Below are positions 1 through 8,680 of a stretch of 64,000 nt of DNA, piece after piece (position 1 is the first letter of the stretch; every line of letters begins with the position of its first letter). A program made the translations under genes and the position numbers. The notes under the pieces were generated by a model. The model did no database searches. It had not been told where the DNA came from and saw nothing but the letters and a program-made list of their open reading frames with translations. This DNA comes from Ligilactobacillus ruminis DSM 20403 = NBRC 102161 (GTDB lineage Bacteria > Bacillota > Bacilli > Lactobacillales > Lactobacillaceae): assembly GCF_900113455.1 (NCBI RefSeq), contig NZ_FOPI01000005.1, positions 33,140-97,139 of the forward strand, in the 5' to 3' direction.

Positions 1-868
1 CTGCGACGTCAAACTTGCGCGAGAAAAGATAGCCCTCGTTCCGTGCCTTTTTAAGCGTTTCCAGATCAGAAATTTCCCAAACGCACGGACTGCTCTTTCT
101 TTCATCAATCTTGATGAAACGAAGATTTCCCGGACGTCCTTTTTCATCTCGATACAGACGTTTTTTCAAAACTTCATCATTTAAAATAAACGTCTGCAAA
201 AACAGCTCATCGGCTACGATGGCATGCTTGAAAACTTTCATAATGCTTTTTTCTTTTTTCAGAATGCGTTCCACGGCAAAATCGTCCAGACTGAGCCATT
301 GTGAACCAAAACCGAGCTTCAGCCCTGTATTTTTAAAAAAATCAAGCTTCAAAGCCTTGGCCAACGTTCGCTCAAGCTTGCGATAAGCACGAATCATCAG
401 TTTCAACGGAGCGCTTTTGACCGAACGATATGCCGAAACATTAGGAAATGCATGCCAGACCTGAACTCTTTGATAGACTTCCTTCTCTCTGATCTGTTTG
501 TACTCGACGAATTCCCTGCCCTTGTTTTTTTCAAAAAACTCATTGATCCGTTTATGACTCAAAAGCGGCAAGTCCTTGCCGGAAAGCAAGTGATAGTAGT
601 CAAACGGACCAACGGAGCGCGCAAACGAGAACAACGAAAATTCGCATTCGAGCATGTCGCGTCCGCCCCAGCTGACTTTCCTGCGCGGCGCCAGATAAAA
701 ATCAGCCTTTGAAAGCCTTTGTTTGAAGCGTTCCAGCTGCAAAGGAGAAAGCGCGGCCTTTTTGTCAATATGCAAGAATATTGCGTTGTCTTCATAATCA
801 AGCGCTTTGAGCAAGACCAAGATTTCTTCGAACTCATTTGCTGCCATGATCAAATATGCATGTTTCAT
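1..868 (-). CDS. GT14 core-2/I-branching type N-acetylglucosaminyltransferase (3' end outside window)
   Basis: The frame is open from the ATG at 868 to the window edge, giving 289 codons without a stop. The product begins MKHAYLIMAANEFEEI and has the landmarks of the Branch (PF02485, GT14) family: HIDKKA near residue 32, KVSWGG near 64, YYHLLSGKDLPL near 90, a VADELFLQT segment near 212 and RKFD close to the edge. These enzymes transfer GlcNAc or xylose from a nucleotide sugar; in bacteria they usually act on surface glycans, but the acceptor here is unknown. RKFD normally lies near the C-terminus, so little should be missing. A GAGG ribosome site precedes the ATG, and the gene starts 10 bp after the YitT-type gene, so the two are probably cotranscribed. 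Confidence 0.85.
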   Translation of the reverse strand, partial: MKHAYLIMAANEFEEILVLLKALDYEDNAIFLHIDKKAALSPLQLERFKQRLSKADFYLAPRRKVSWGGRDMLECEFSLFSFARSVGPFDYYHLLSGKDLPLLSHKRINEFFEKNKGREFVEYKQIREKEVYQRVQVWHAFPNVSAYRSVKSAPLKLMIRAYRKLERTLAKALKLDFFKNTGLKLGFGSQWLSLDDFAVERILKKEKSIMKVFKHAIVADELFLQTFILNDEVLKKRLYRDEKGRPGNLRFIKIDERKSSPCVWEISDLETLKKARNEGYLFSRKFDVA

Positions 869-878
869 TTGGCTTACC

Positions 879-1751
879 TCATGGTTCTGGTTCATAGAAA
901 CGTCCCATGATATGGACGTTGTCTGCAATGCTGACAAATGCAGCGGGATCCGATTCGATCATCGCTCTCCTCAATTCAGGCTGTTCGTAACGCGAGATGA
1001 CCGTAAACAGAATCGTTTTTTCATCATGCTTGTATGCCCCTTCGGCACCGTGAACGATCGTTATTCCGCGACGCATTCGATTTTGGATACAGTCAATTAC
1101 GCTCTTTGGCTTCGTGGTCACAATCATGACCTGCATCTTTTGCTGCTTTGTGTAAACCATGTCCATTACGCGCGCATTGATAAAAATGCTGAGTGCCGAA
1201 TAAAAAGCATAAGGCCAGCCGAAAACCTCCCCTGCGGCAAGGATGATGAAGAAATTGAAAATCAGATTGATCGTTCCGATGCTTTTACCGGTATGTTTTC
1301 TGATCGTCAGCCCCAAAATATCCAAGCCACCGGTCGAAATTCCGTTTTTAAGCGCCAAGCCGGTTCCGAACCCATTGATCGTTGCGCCAAAAATTGCGCA
1401 GATGATCGGGTCTTTTGTTAACGGAACGGGATTGATTGCCTTAATCATGACCGATGAGCAAAAAACCGCCAAAATCGTGAACAGAGTAAACCTGTGCCCA
1501 ATCTGTCTCCATCCCAAAACAAACAACGGGATATTCAAAACAAACAGCATCAGAGCCGTTGACAAATGCACGGGACAGTTTTTGGTCAGTGTCCCGATCA
1601 GCTGTGCCAAGCCGGTGATGCCGGATGAATAGATATGCCCTGGTTCCCAGAAAAAATTCATGGCAATCGACACTAAAATCCCGTAGAAAAGAGCTGTCGT
1701 TGCCTTCATGATCATCGCGTGCTGCTTTAGCACGTCCTGTAATTCATCCAT
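879..1751 (-). CDS. YitT/DUF2179-family membrane protein
   Basis: The 290-residue protein has an N-terminal half of about five hydrophobic segments (YitT membrane domain, DUF161), with glycine-rich stretches such as GISTGGLDILG. The soluble C-terminal part, roughly residues 200-290, matches DUF2179 in pattern: VMIVTTKP followed by a helix and RGITIVHGAEGAY. The family is widespread in Firmicutes, sits in the cytoplasmic membrane and has no firmly established substrate. The start is supported by AAAGGAT about 6 nt upstream. It lies between msrA and the GT14 gene in a tight same-strand run. Confidence 0.88.
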   Translation of the reverse strand: MDELQDVLKQHAMIMKATTALFYGILVSIAMNFFWEPGHIYSSGITGLAQLIGTLTKNCPVHLSTALMLFVLNIPLFVLGWRQIGHRFTLFTILAVFCSSVMIKAINPVPLTKDPIICAIFGATINGFGTGLALKNGISTGGLDILGLTIRKHTGKSIGTINLIFNFFIILAAGEVFGWPYAFYSALSIFINARVMDMVYTKQQKMQVMIVTTKPKSVIDCIQNRMRRGITIVHGAEGAYKHDEKTILFTVISRYEQPELRRAMIESDPAAFVSIADNVHIMGRFYEPEP

Positions 1752-1762
1752 TTTTTATCCTT

Positions 1763-2293
1763 TCAAATTCCCCAGTTTTCTTCAATAAACTGTTTTCTTC
1801 CCTGCGATTCCTCAAATTCCATTCTCTTTGGATCTTTTTTGTAAAACTGCTGGTGCTCTTCTTCCGCTTCATAAAAAGGACAAGCTGATTCGATTCTGGT
1901 TACGATCGGCTTTTTGAAACGCTCGCTCACAATCAGATTTTTCAAGGAGAGTTCTGCTGCTTGCCTTTGCGTCTCATTTTTAACGAAAATTACCGGCCGA
2001 TAATTCGAACCTCGATCCTGAAACTGTCCCGCTGCATCCGTCGGATCGGTCTGATGCCAATAAATCTCAAGCAGTTCCTCATATGAAATGATCGTCTTGT
2101 CAAAGACGATCTTGACTGCTTCGGTGTGTCCGGTGGTTCCCGATTTGACCTGCTCGTAGGTCGGATTTTCGACGTCTCCGCCCGTGTATCCTGAACGAAC
2201 CGAAATTATTCCAGGCATCTGATCAAACGGCTTGGTCATGCACCAAAAACAGCCGCCCGCAAAAATTGCGGTCTCAATTTTCTTGTTTTCCAC
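1763..2293 (-). CDS. msrA: Peptide methionine-S-sulfoxide reductase MsrA
   Basis: MsrA reduces the S epimer of methionine sulfoxide in proteins and free methionine using thioredoxin. The catalytic GGCFWC motif is close to the N-terminus, followed by [22 protein letters not shown] and TGHTEAV, all typical of the family. The same frame is open back to 2341, but I place the start at the GTG at 2293. That start overlaps the HAD stop codon by one base (TAGTG), has GAAGGA upstream and gives 176 residues, the usual length. The extra upstream residues would be read from HAD coding sequence and are not MsrA-like. Translation is probably coupled to the HAD gene. Confidence 0.93.
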   Translation of the reverse strand: MENKKIETAIFAGGCFWCMTKPFDQMPGIISVRSGYTGGDVENPTYEQVKSGTTGHTEAVKIVFDKTIISYEELLEIYWHQTDPTDAAGQFQDRGSNYRPVIFVKNETQRQAAELSLKNLIVSERFKKPIVTRIESACPFYEAEEEHQQFYKKDPKRMEFEESQGRKQFIEENWGI

Positions 2294-2916
2294 TATCCAA
2301 TCAATTCCTTCAACGTTTTTATCTGCTGCTCCGGACGGCATGAGTCTGCTTTGATCAACCCGTCCGGATCAAACAGAATTCCGGCAATGCCGGCATTGTG
2401 CCCCGCATCGACGTCGAGAGTTCTGTCTCCGACCATCACAGCCGTTTTGCGGTCGATTTGATGCTTGTCAAGCAGATAATCAAGAGACTCCGGATCCGGC
2501 TTGCGCTTGAAATTATCATCCGCAGTCACAAAATCCTTAAAATATTCAAGCAGACCGTCCCTTTTTAAAATTTCCTTTGCAGATTCATCGCGATGCGTCA
2601 ACAAAAAGCTTTGTCCGCCGCTTGTTTGAATCGTTTCAAGCACTTTGCCTGCAAAGTCAAACGGCTCAGCCAGCTCCTGGTTTCCCTTTTCAAAAAAGTG
2701 ATAGTCCTCATGCAGCTTTTTTTCATCAAGTTTCGGATATTTCTCTTTCAAAAGAGCAAAGCAATACCTTACCGATTCAACTCGCATCAAGCGATACGTC
2801 TCAATCTTGTCAAGTTTTATGCCTTGATTTTCAAAGGCCGAAACAAATGCTGATACCATTCCGCCATACGTGTCGTACAACGTTCCGTCAAAGTCAAAAA
2901 AATAATTCTGATACAA
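2293..2916 (-). CDS. HAD-superfamily hydrolase (phosphoglycolate phosphatase-like)
   Basis: All HAD motifs are visible: DFDGTLYDT at about residues 8-16 with the nucleophile and acid/base aspartates, a motif II threonine in LLTHRDE, the lysine in KRKPDPES, and the acidic motif IV in [11 protein letters not shown]. The helical insert after motif I is a type-1 cap, as in small-molecule phosphatases such as phosphoglycolate or nucleotide phosphatases. The substrate cannot be told from sequence. The ATG lies 3 nt after the esterase-like stop codon, with a GTGAGGTG ribosome site inside the end of that gene, and the HAD stop overlaps the msrA start. Confidence 0.88.
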   Translation of the reverse strand: MYQNYFFDFDGTLYDTYGGMVSAFVSAFENQGIKLDKIETYRLMRVESVRYCFALLKEKYPKLDEKKLHEDYHFFEKGNQELAEPFDFAGKVLETIQTSGGQSFLLTHRDESAKEILKRDGLLEYFKDFVTADDNFKRKPDPESLDYLLDKHQIDRKTAVMVGDRTLDVDAGHNAGIAGILFDPDGLIKADSCRPEQQIKTLKELIG

Positions 2917-2918
2917 AA

Positions 2919-3860
2919 CTACACCTCACTGTCTCTTTCGATAAATTCTACTGCCATGTCCATCGCCAATCGGCAAGCGTTTGTCTCATCCAATGCATTG
3001 AGCAAAACGAAATCATGAATCGTTCCCAAAATTCGAGCGACAGAAACGTCAACGTCCGCATCACGCAATTTTCGCCCAAATGCTTCGCCTTCATTTCGCA
3101 AAACGTCCGCCTCTGCGGTCAAAATCAATGTTTTGGGCAAAACGGCCAGTTCACTGAATTTTCTAAGCAAAGGAGAATACATGACATCGGTCGGCGACAG
3201 CCCGCCCAAATACTGCTGCCAGGCCCATTTCATCTGTTCGCGCGTAATTCGATATCCGCCGGCAAATTCGTAATAAGTCTGGTTGTCAAAATTAGCATTG
3301 ACGACCGGATAAAACAACAGCAGCTTTTCCAAGGGCAAGTGATGCGCCTCAGAAAGCATCGCAAGCGTTGCCGCCATTCCGCCGCCGACATCATCGCCCG
3401 CAACTGTCAGATGCAATAGATCCAGTGAATATTTTATCGCCAGTCGCTGTAAATCAAGATACCCGGCCCGCAGCTGAACCATTTGAGCCGGTGCCTTGCG
3501 TTCAGGTGCCAGTGCATACTCCGGAAAAACGACGCAGGCATGGCATCTTCTCGAAAGTTCTGCCAACAGCTTGTGATATTCATTGACTCCGCCGGAGATG
3601 AACTGTCCGCCATGAATATAGTAGATTACGCGCAGATTTTTGGCCTGATCTTTTGGAAAATACAGATATTCGTCAAAGGAGCGTTCTTCATCGATTTCGA
3701 CCCGTTCTTTGACGATTTTCACGCTTTGATCCTGAACGAGCATTTTTTGATCAAATCTTAAACGTTCGCGCCAAGTCTTCAAGCCTATCGTCGTCGGAAT
3801 AAAACTGTGATTCGAAAGACAAAGCTCCCTTGCCTGTTCCTCCAGCGAAATCAATCCCAT
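2919..3860 (-). CDS. Alpha/beta hydrolase of hormone-sensitive-lipase type with Asp at the nucleophile position
   Basis: The 313-residue protein has the oxyanion motif HGG at residues 83-85, the strand and downstream layout of the HSL/Aes esterase family, an acid residue in TAEADVLRNEG (Asp252) and a histidine in GTIHDF (His282). The nucleophile elbow, normally GDSAGG, reads GDDVGG at 155-160: codon 157 is GAT (Asp). Serine hydrolysis by the standard mechanism should not be possible if the alignment is right. The protein could be catalytically dead, have another activity, or be a regulatory relative. An AGGTGG ribosome site sits before the ATG. It lies between dtd and the HAD gene in one operon. 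Confidence 0.85.
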   Translation of the reverse strand: MGLISLEEQARELCLSNHSFIPTTIGLKTWRERLRFDQKMLVQDQSVKIVKERVEIDEERSFDEYLYFPKDQAKNLRVIYYIHGGQFISGGVNEYHKLLAELSRRCHACVVFPEYALAPERKAPAQMVQLRAGYLDLQRLAIKYSLDLLHLTVAGDDVGGGMAATLAMLSEAHHLPLEKLLLFYPVVNANFDNQTYYEFAGGYRITREQMKWAWQQYLGGLSPTDVMYSPLLRKFSELAVLPKTLILTAEADVLRNEGEAFGRKLRDADVDVSVARILGTIHDFVLLNALDETNACRLAMDMAVEFIERDSEV

Positions 3861-3871
3861 TTTATCACCAC

Positions 3872-4318
3872 CTATTTGTTGTCGGTATCGAAAATAATCG
3901 TCACCGGGCCGTCATTTGTGAACGAAACCTTCATATCTGCGCCAAAGACTCCGGTTTCAACGATTACGCCTTCCTCGCGCAGCTTTTCATTGAATCTGTC
4001 ATAATTTTTTGAAGCTTCATTCGGGTTTTGCGCGTCAGTAAAACTCGGCCGATTGCCCTTTTTCGTATCGGCATAAAGCGTAAACTGAGAAACGGATAAA
4101 ATCTGTCCGCCAATCTGCTTAAGACTAAGGTTCATCTTGCCGTTCTCATCTGAAAAAATTCGACAATTGACGATTTTTCTGACCGTATAGTCGATTTCTT
4201 CTTGCTCGTCGCCTTCTTCAAAGCCGACCAAAAGCACCAAACCGTGGTCAATTTTTCCGTTTACCTTGCCGTCAATTTCAACCTGGGCATTCTTGGCCCG
4301 CTGCAATACTGTTCTCAT
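3872..4318 (-). CDS. dtd: D-aminoacyl-tRNA deacylase
   Basis: DTD hydrolyses D-aminoacyl-tRNA (and glycine mischarged on tRNA-Ala), recycling the tRNA. The 148-residue length is normal. The SQFTLYAD motif, KKGNRPSF and the C-terminal NDGPVT segment, equivalent to the Gly-cisPro motif that enters the partner subunit, are all visible. The gene follows rel after 12 bp, a very common pairing in Firmicutes, which supports the identity and cotranscription. Confidence 0.96.
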   Translation of the reverse strand: MRTVLQRAKNAQVEIDGKVNGKIDHGLVLLVGFEEGDEQEEIDYTVRKIVNCRIFSDENGKMNLSLKQIGGQILSVSQFTLYADTKKGNRPSFTDAQNPNEASKNYDRFNEKLREEGVIVETGVFGADMKVSFTNDGPVTIIFDTDNK

Positions 4319-4330
4319 TTCCTCACCTCA

Positions 4331-6550
4331 TTAGTGAATGATTCGCTTGACCACGTAGACGTCAGGGATTCGCTTGATGTTGTCGATTACGCGCTGCAGA
4401 TGAATTCTGTCTCTGATTCCGACCGTAACGTCAATCGTCGCCATCTTGTTGTGATCAACGCGTCCGTTGACGGAGTTCAAATCCTTCGTGGTATTGTTGA
4501 TTGCCTGCAAAACATCATTCAAAAGACCGGAGCGGTTGTATCCTTCAATTTCAAGATCGGTATTATAGGTGGCTCTGACGTCCGGAATAACGTTCCAGGT
4601 AACGTCGACGAGCCTTGTCCCATGCTGTTCGGCGCTTTTGACGTTCGGACAGTCGATTCTATGTACCGAAACGCCGCGCCCTTTTGTAATATAGCCGACG
4701 ATTTCGTCTCCCGGAATCGGACTGCAGCAATGGCTCAAGCGAACCAGCAGATTGTCGATTCCCTCAATCATGACGCCTTCTTCATTTTTCTTCTTTCCTG
4801 ATTTGACGTTGGTAATTTCCTGATGATCTTCAAGCAGAGCCTTTTCCTGCGCTTCTTTTCGTTCCTGCTCGCGCTTGGCACGAATGTCTTCCGTCAAGAC
4901 GTTAATGATGCCTGCAGGCGGAATTTCTCCGAAACCGATGGCAGCGTACAAATCGTCAAGCGTTGCCAGTTGTTTCTTGTTAAGCACTCGCTCAATGTTT
5001 TTCTTGCTGCTCATCACGTCATGCGGCTGATACCCGCCTTCAATCAAGCCCTGGTCAAGAATATCGCGGCCACGATCGATGTTTTGGATGCGATCCTGCT
5101 GCTTGAAGAAACGCTTGATCTTATTCTTGGCCTTGTTCGTATGCACCAGATCAAGCCAGTCGCGACTTGGTCCCGCTGAATTTTGCGACGTCAAGATATC
5201 AACGATATCACCGTTCTTGACCTGATAGTCGAGCGGAACGATCTTGCCATTGACTTTGGCTCCGGTCGTATGATTGCCGACCTCGGTATGAATCGAATAG
5301 GCCATGTCAAGCGGTCCTGATCCTTTCGGCAATTCGTAAACGTCGCCCTTTGGCGTGAAAACGTAGACGCGGTCGCTGAACAGATCGCCTTTGACGTTTT
5401 CCATGAATTCTTTCGCGTCGTTTGATTCATTTTGAATCTCGATGATTTCCTTAAACAGATTCAGCTTGTCTCCTGTCGTCGTCTGCTTGACGCCGTTCGT
5501 TTTGCCTTCCTTATAGGCCCAATGAGCAGCAATCCCGTATTCGGCCACGCGGTGCATCTCCTCAGTTCTGATCTGAACTTCCAACGTCTTGCCTTTTGGC
5601 CCGATGACCGTCGTATGAAGCGACTGATACATGTTGGCCTTTGGCATCGCGATATAGTCTTTAAAGCGACCAGGCATCGGTTTCCACTTGGTATGAATTG
5701 CTCCCAAAACGGCATAGCAGTCTTTGATCGACTTAACCACGACGCGCACTGCAAGCAAGTCATAAATTTGACTGAATTGCTTGTGAAGATCACGCATCTT
5801 GTGATAAATCGAATAGATGTGCTTTGGTCGTCCGTAGATTTCGCAGTCCAAATGCAGATCTGCGATGGCTTCTTTAATCTCCGTAATGGCTTCGTCGATA
5901 TACTGAACGCGTTCTTCACGCTTTGAATTCATCAAATGAACGATGCGATAGTATTGTTGAGGATTAAGGTAGCGCAGCGAAATGTCTTCCAATTCCCATT
6001 TGATCGTGCTGATCCCGAGTCGATCTGCCAACGGCGCATAGATTTCAAGCGTTTCGTTGGCAATCCTTCTTTGCTTGTCGGGACGCAGATGCCCCAGCGT
6101 CCTCATGTTGTGGAGCCTGTCTGCAAGTTTGACGATAATCACGCGCAAATCCTTTGACATTGCCAAGAGCAGCTTGCGGTGATTTTCAGCCAGCTGTTCT
6201 TGATGCGATTTGTAGCGAATCTTGCTGAGCTTGGTTACGCCGTCAACGATGACCTCGACGTCTTTTCCGAAAAGTTCGCCGACATCCCCCAAAGTAACGG
6301 GCGTGTCTTCGACAACGTCATGTAAAAAGCCTGCACTGACCGTTTCAGGATCCATTTTCAAATCTGCCAGAATTCCGGCAACCTGAATCGGATGAATAAT
6401 GTAGGGTTCACCAGATTTTCTGAATTGTTCCCGATGAACGTACGATGCAAAGTCGCAAGCCTTGCGAACCATTGCCACATGCTCTTCATTCATGTATTTT
6501 TCGCACATTCCGATCACGTCCTGTGCACTCCAGATGTTTTCTTTTTCCAT
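4331..6550 (-). CDS. rel: Bifunctional (p)ppGpp synthetase/hydrolase, Rel/RSH family
   Basis: This long RSH protein makes and degrades the stringent-response alarmone. From the ATG at 6550 it has 740 residues: an HD hydrolase domain with HDVVED at about 77-82, a synthetase domain near 240-370 (RPKHIYSIYHKM), a TGS domain near 400-465, and a C-terminal region ending in an ACT/RRM-type domain. The HD motif is intact, so hydrolase activity is expected. I place the start at 6550 (MEKENIW), with AGGAG 8 nt upstream; the frame continues open to 6625, but that part overlaps a terminator hairpin. The intrinsic terminator at 6584-6614 lies only 33 bp before the start, so expression may be attenuated. 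Confidence 0.96.
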   Translation of the reverse strand: MEKENIWSAQDVIGMCEKYMNEEHVAMVRKACDFASYVHREQFRKSGEPYIIHPIQVAGILADLKMDPETVSAGFLHDVVEDTPVTLGDVGELFGKDVEVIVDGVTKLSKIRYKSHQEQLAENHRKLLLAMSKDLRVIIVKLADRLHNMRTLGHLRPDKQRRIANETLEIYAPLADRLGISTIKWELEDISLRYLNPQQYYRIVHLMNSKREERVQYIDEAITEIKEAIADLHLDCEIYGRPKHIYSIYHKMRDLHKQFSQIYDLLAVRVVVKSIKDCYAVLGAIHTKWKPMPGRFKDYIAMPKANMYQSLHTTVIGPKGKTLEVQIRTEEMHRVAEYGIAAHWAYKEGKTNGVKQTTTGDKLNLFKEIIEIQNESNDAKEFMENVKGDLFSDRVYVFTPKGDVYELPKGSGPLDMAYSIHTEVGNHTTGAKVNGKIVPLDYQVKNGDIVDILTSQNSAGPSRDWLDLVHTNKAKNKIKRFFKQQDRIQNIDRGRDILDQGLIEGGYQPHDVMSSKKNIERVLNKKQLATLDDLYAAIGFGEIPPAGIINVLTEDIRAKREQERKEAQEKALLEDHQEITNVKSGKKKNEEGVMIEGIDNLLVRLSHCCSPIPGDEIVGYITKGRGVSVHRIDCPNVKSAEQHGTRLVDVTWNVIPDVRATYNTDLEIEGYNRSGLLNDVLQAINNTTKDLNSVNGRVDHNKMATIDVTVGIRDRIHLQRVIDNIKRIPDVYVVKRIIH

Positions 6551-6583
6551 AACAACCACTCCTAGCAATCCCAATAAGATTTT

Positions 6584-6614
6584 AAAAAAGGCGGAACAAC
6601 CGTGTCGTCCCGCC
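6584..6614 (-). terminator. Intrinsic terminator between the membrane-protein gene and rel
   Basis: On the minus strand a 10-bp GC-rich stem (GGCGGGACGA pairing with TTGTTCCGCC, two G-U pairs, 5-nt loop) is followed by six T. It sits after the 108-residue membrane protein gene and 33 bp before rel. A second hairpin (GGTAAGAA/TTCTTGCC) lies immediately upstream at about 6619-6640. Confidence 0.85.
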
Positions 6615-6647
6615 CGAGCAGGCAAGAAAACACTTCTTACCGCGGCT

Positions 6648-6974
6648 TCAGTCTTTCGTTATGCCGTATGCCGCAAAGCTCAAGCCAAGGTAAACAACCG
6701 TAAAGTATCTTGCATATCCATCGAAGAAAAATCGATATCCGATAAGATACAATATCGGGAAAAACAGCAGTACCCAAAAATGCTCATTTGATTTTCCCGC
6801 ATAAAGTCCGACAACAACGGCATAAACAACGTAGATTCCAAATAAAATTATTCCGATTCGATGTACGTCGGTCGTATTTAAATATGTGAACAGGATCGGA
6901 ACGACGAATGCAAAGGCTGTAGCAATCGCCAAATACCAGACGATGCGTTGAATACTGAGACTGCGATTTTCCAT
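6648..6974 (-). CDS. Small membrane protein of unknown function (about four TM segments)
   Basis: I do not recognise this 108-residue protein. It is mostly hydrophobic: four predicted membrane segments (around residues 11-30, 38-57, 66-84 and 88-104) joined by short polar loops such as YAGKSNEHF and FFFDGYARY. GAGAGG stands before the ATG. It follows rsmE by 46 bp on the same strand and is closed by the terminator at 6584-6614, so it looks like the last gene of the DUF3013-prmA-rsmE unit. Confidence 0.7.
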   Translation of the reverse strand: MENRSLSIQRIVWYLAIATAFAFVVPILFTYLNTTDVHRIGIILFGIYVVYAVVVGLYAGKSNEHFWVLLFFPILYLIGYRFFFDGYARYFTVVYLGLSFAAYGITKD

Positions 6975-7020
6975 AACTGACCTCTCTTCGCAAAAATTAA
7001 TTCGTTTATTGTCTACTATT

Positions 7021-7773
7021 TTACTCTAGTTCCAATGCAAATGAAAGAGCCGATAAAAAGTATAACGGAGCCGTTTCCGCTCGCATGATCCTTGGGCCTA
7101 ATCCGGCAAAGGAAAAACCTTTTTCCTTCAGCAGTTCGACTTCTTTGGGGCTGATTCCGCCTTCCGGACCAAAAACGGCCGTTACTTTCTTTCTTTCATT
7201 CGTCTTAAGCTCGTCGAAAACTTTGACGAGCATCCCCTTTTCTCCGGCCTTGGCCGATTCTTCGTAGGCGCAAAGTCCGATCGTATCTTCATCCGGCAAA
7301 AGATCTTCCAAGCCGTCCAGATAAGAAACTTCAGGGATCGTCGTTCTGTGCGACTGTTCTGCCGCCGACTTGGCAATTTTTTGCAGGCGTTCCAATTTTT
7401 TGGCCTGCTTTTGCTTGGCCCAGCGCGCTACGGACCAGTCGCCGGCAAAAAAGACGATCTTTGAAACTCCCAGTTCCGTAGCTTTCATGACGATCAGATC
7501 CGTTTTGTCGTTTTTAGGCAATCCGCAAACGATCGTTGCTTCAACCGGAAGTTCGACCTGATGCTCAAAACGCTCGCATTCATGGGCAACCGCCTGCTTT
7601 TTGGCCGAATCGATCGTAACCAGCTCCATGACGTGAACGACTTTGTCCGGCGTCACGAGCTCAAACTTTGAGCCTGCTTTCATCCTCATGACAACGACTG
7701 CATGCTTGTAAACGTCTTCCGATAGATTCAATGTATTTCCGGAAAAATTCTGCTCTGAAAAATAGCGCTGCAT
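7021..7773 (-). CDS. rsmE: 16S rRNA (uracil1498-N3)-methyltransferase RsmE
   Basis: RsmE methylates U1498 of 16S rRNA with S-adenosylmethionine. The 250-residue product has an N-terminal PUA-like domain and a C-terminal SPOUT (trefoil-knot) domain with family landmarks: KNDKTDLIVMKATELGV in the middle, FGPEGGISPKE near residue 200 and LGPRIMRAETAP near the end. The start codon overlaps the prmA stop (TAATG), the usual prmA-rsmE coupling in Firmicutes. Confidence 0.95.
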   Translation of the reverse strand: MQRYFSEQNFSGNTLNLSEDVYKHAVVVMRMKAGSKFELVTPDKVVHVMELVTIDSAKKQAVAHECERFEHQVELPVEATIVCGLPKNDKTDLIVMKATELGVSKIVFFAGDWSVARWAKQKQAKKLERLQKIAKSAAEQSHRTTIPEVSYLDGLEDLLPDEDTIGLCAYEESAKAGEKGMLVKVFDELKTNERKKVTAVFGPEGGISPKEVELLKEKGFSFAGLGPRIMRAETAPLYFLSALSFALELE

Positions 7774-8666
7774 TATTCTTCACCCTCGCCTGGCTTGTGC
7801 GCAACAATTGAAAACCAGTCTTTCATCCGTGAAATCTGATCGATGACAAAGCCTTCATTTTGCAATTTTTCTTCGATCAAATCGGCCTTGTCGCTGATGA
7901 TGCCGGACGTGATGAAGATTCCGCCGTCATTTAAGCAATTGAATGCTTGCGGAATGAGCGGAACGATGATTTCCGCCAAAATATTCGCGCAGATCAGGTC
8001 AGCCTTTTCATCGACTCCGTTCAGCAGGTCATTTGTCGCAACGTGAATCTTCGATCTTTCTTCAGGATTGAGCTTCAGATTAACGTCGCAAGCCTTGATG
8101 GCTTCATCGTCAACGTCATAGGCCAACGCTTCCTTTGCACCGAGCTTGCAGGCAGCAATGCTCAAAACGCCGGAACCGGTGCCGACGTCAATCATCTTTT
8201 CGCCGCCGCGAATCGCTGACTCAAGTCCAAGCAAAGCAAGTTTCGTCGTCGGATGCGTGCCCGTTCCGAAAGCCTTGCCGGGATCAAGCAAAATCACCTG
8301 TTCGTCAGCGCTTTGCGGCACGTATTCTTCCCAGCTCGGCACGATCGTCAGATAACGCGTCACTCTGACGGGATGATAGTACTTTTTCCAGGCGTCAACC
8401 CAGCTTGCGTCATCGTTTGTCTTTTCGAAAACGTTCGCCTTGCCAGGATTCAAACCGAATTCTGCCAACCCCAAAACTTTTTGCTTCAAATCGCGCGAAA
8501 GCTCAACGACTGGTTTGCTTTCAGGAAAATAAGTAATAATCTTTAAATCGTCATTTCCGTTTTCATCATCAAACTGCACGCCGCCTGCACCGTTTTGCAT
8601 CAAAATTTCAACGACTGCATCGCTTGCTTCAAGGGTCGTTTCAACGACCAGTTCTGTCCATTCCAA
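7773..8666 (-). CDS. prmA: Ribosomal protein L11 methyltransferase PrmA
   Basis: PrmA methylates ribosomal protein L11. The 297-residue protein has the N-terminal L11-binding domain (MEWTELVVETTLEAS) and a Rossmann methyltransferase domain with DVGTGSGVLSIAACKLGA and the catalytic-region motif NILAEIIVPL. PGKAFGTGTHPTT just before motif I is characteristic. GGAGG precedes the ATG. The gene lies 14 bp after the DUF3013 stop and overlaps rsmE. Confidence 0.96.
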   Translation of the reverse strand: MEWTELVVETTLEASDAVVEILMQNGAGGVQFDDENGNDDLKIITYFPESKPVVELSRDLKQKVLGLAEFGLNPGKANVFEKTNDDASWVDAWKKYYHPVRVTRYLTIVPSWEEYVPQSADEQVILLDPGKAFGTGTHPTTKLALLGLESAIRGGEKMIDVGTGSGVLSIAACKLGAKEALAYDVDDEAIKACDVNLKLNPEERSKIHVATNDLLNGVDEKADLICANILAEIIVPLIPQAFNCLNDGGIFITSGIISDKADLIEEKLQNEGFVIDQISRMKDWFSIVAHKPGEGEE

Positions 8667-8680
8667 AATAATTCCTCCAG

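Noticed and set aside
2294..2341. MsrA start at 2341
   Set aside because: The added residues are an out-of-frame reading of HAD coding sequence; the GTG at 2293 overlaps the HAD stop and gives normal MsrA length.
6551..6625. Longer N-terminus for Rel (25 extra residues)
   Set aside because: It would be translated from the terminator hairpin and has no ribosome site; the ATG at 6550 has AGGAG at good spacing.
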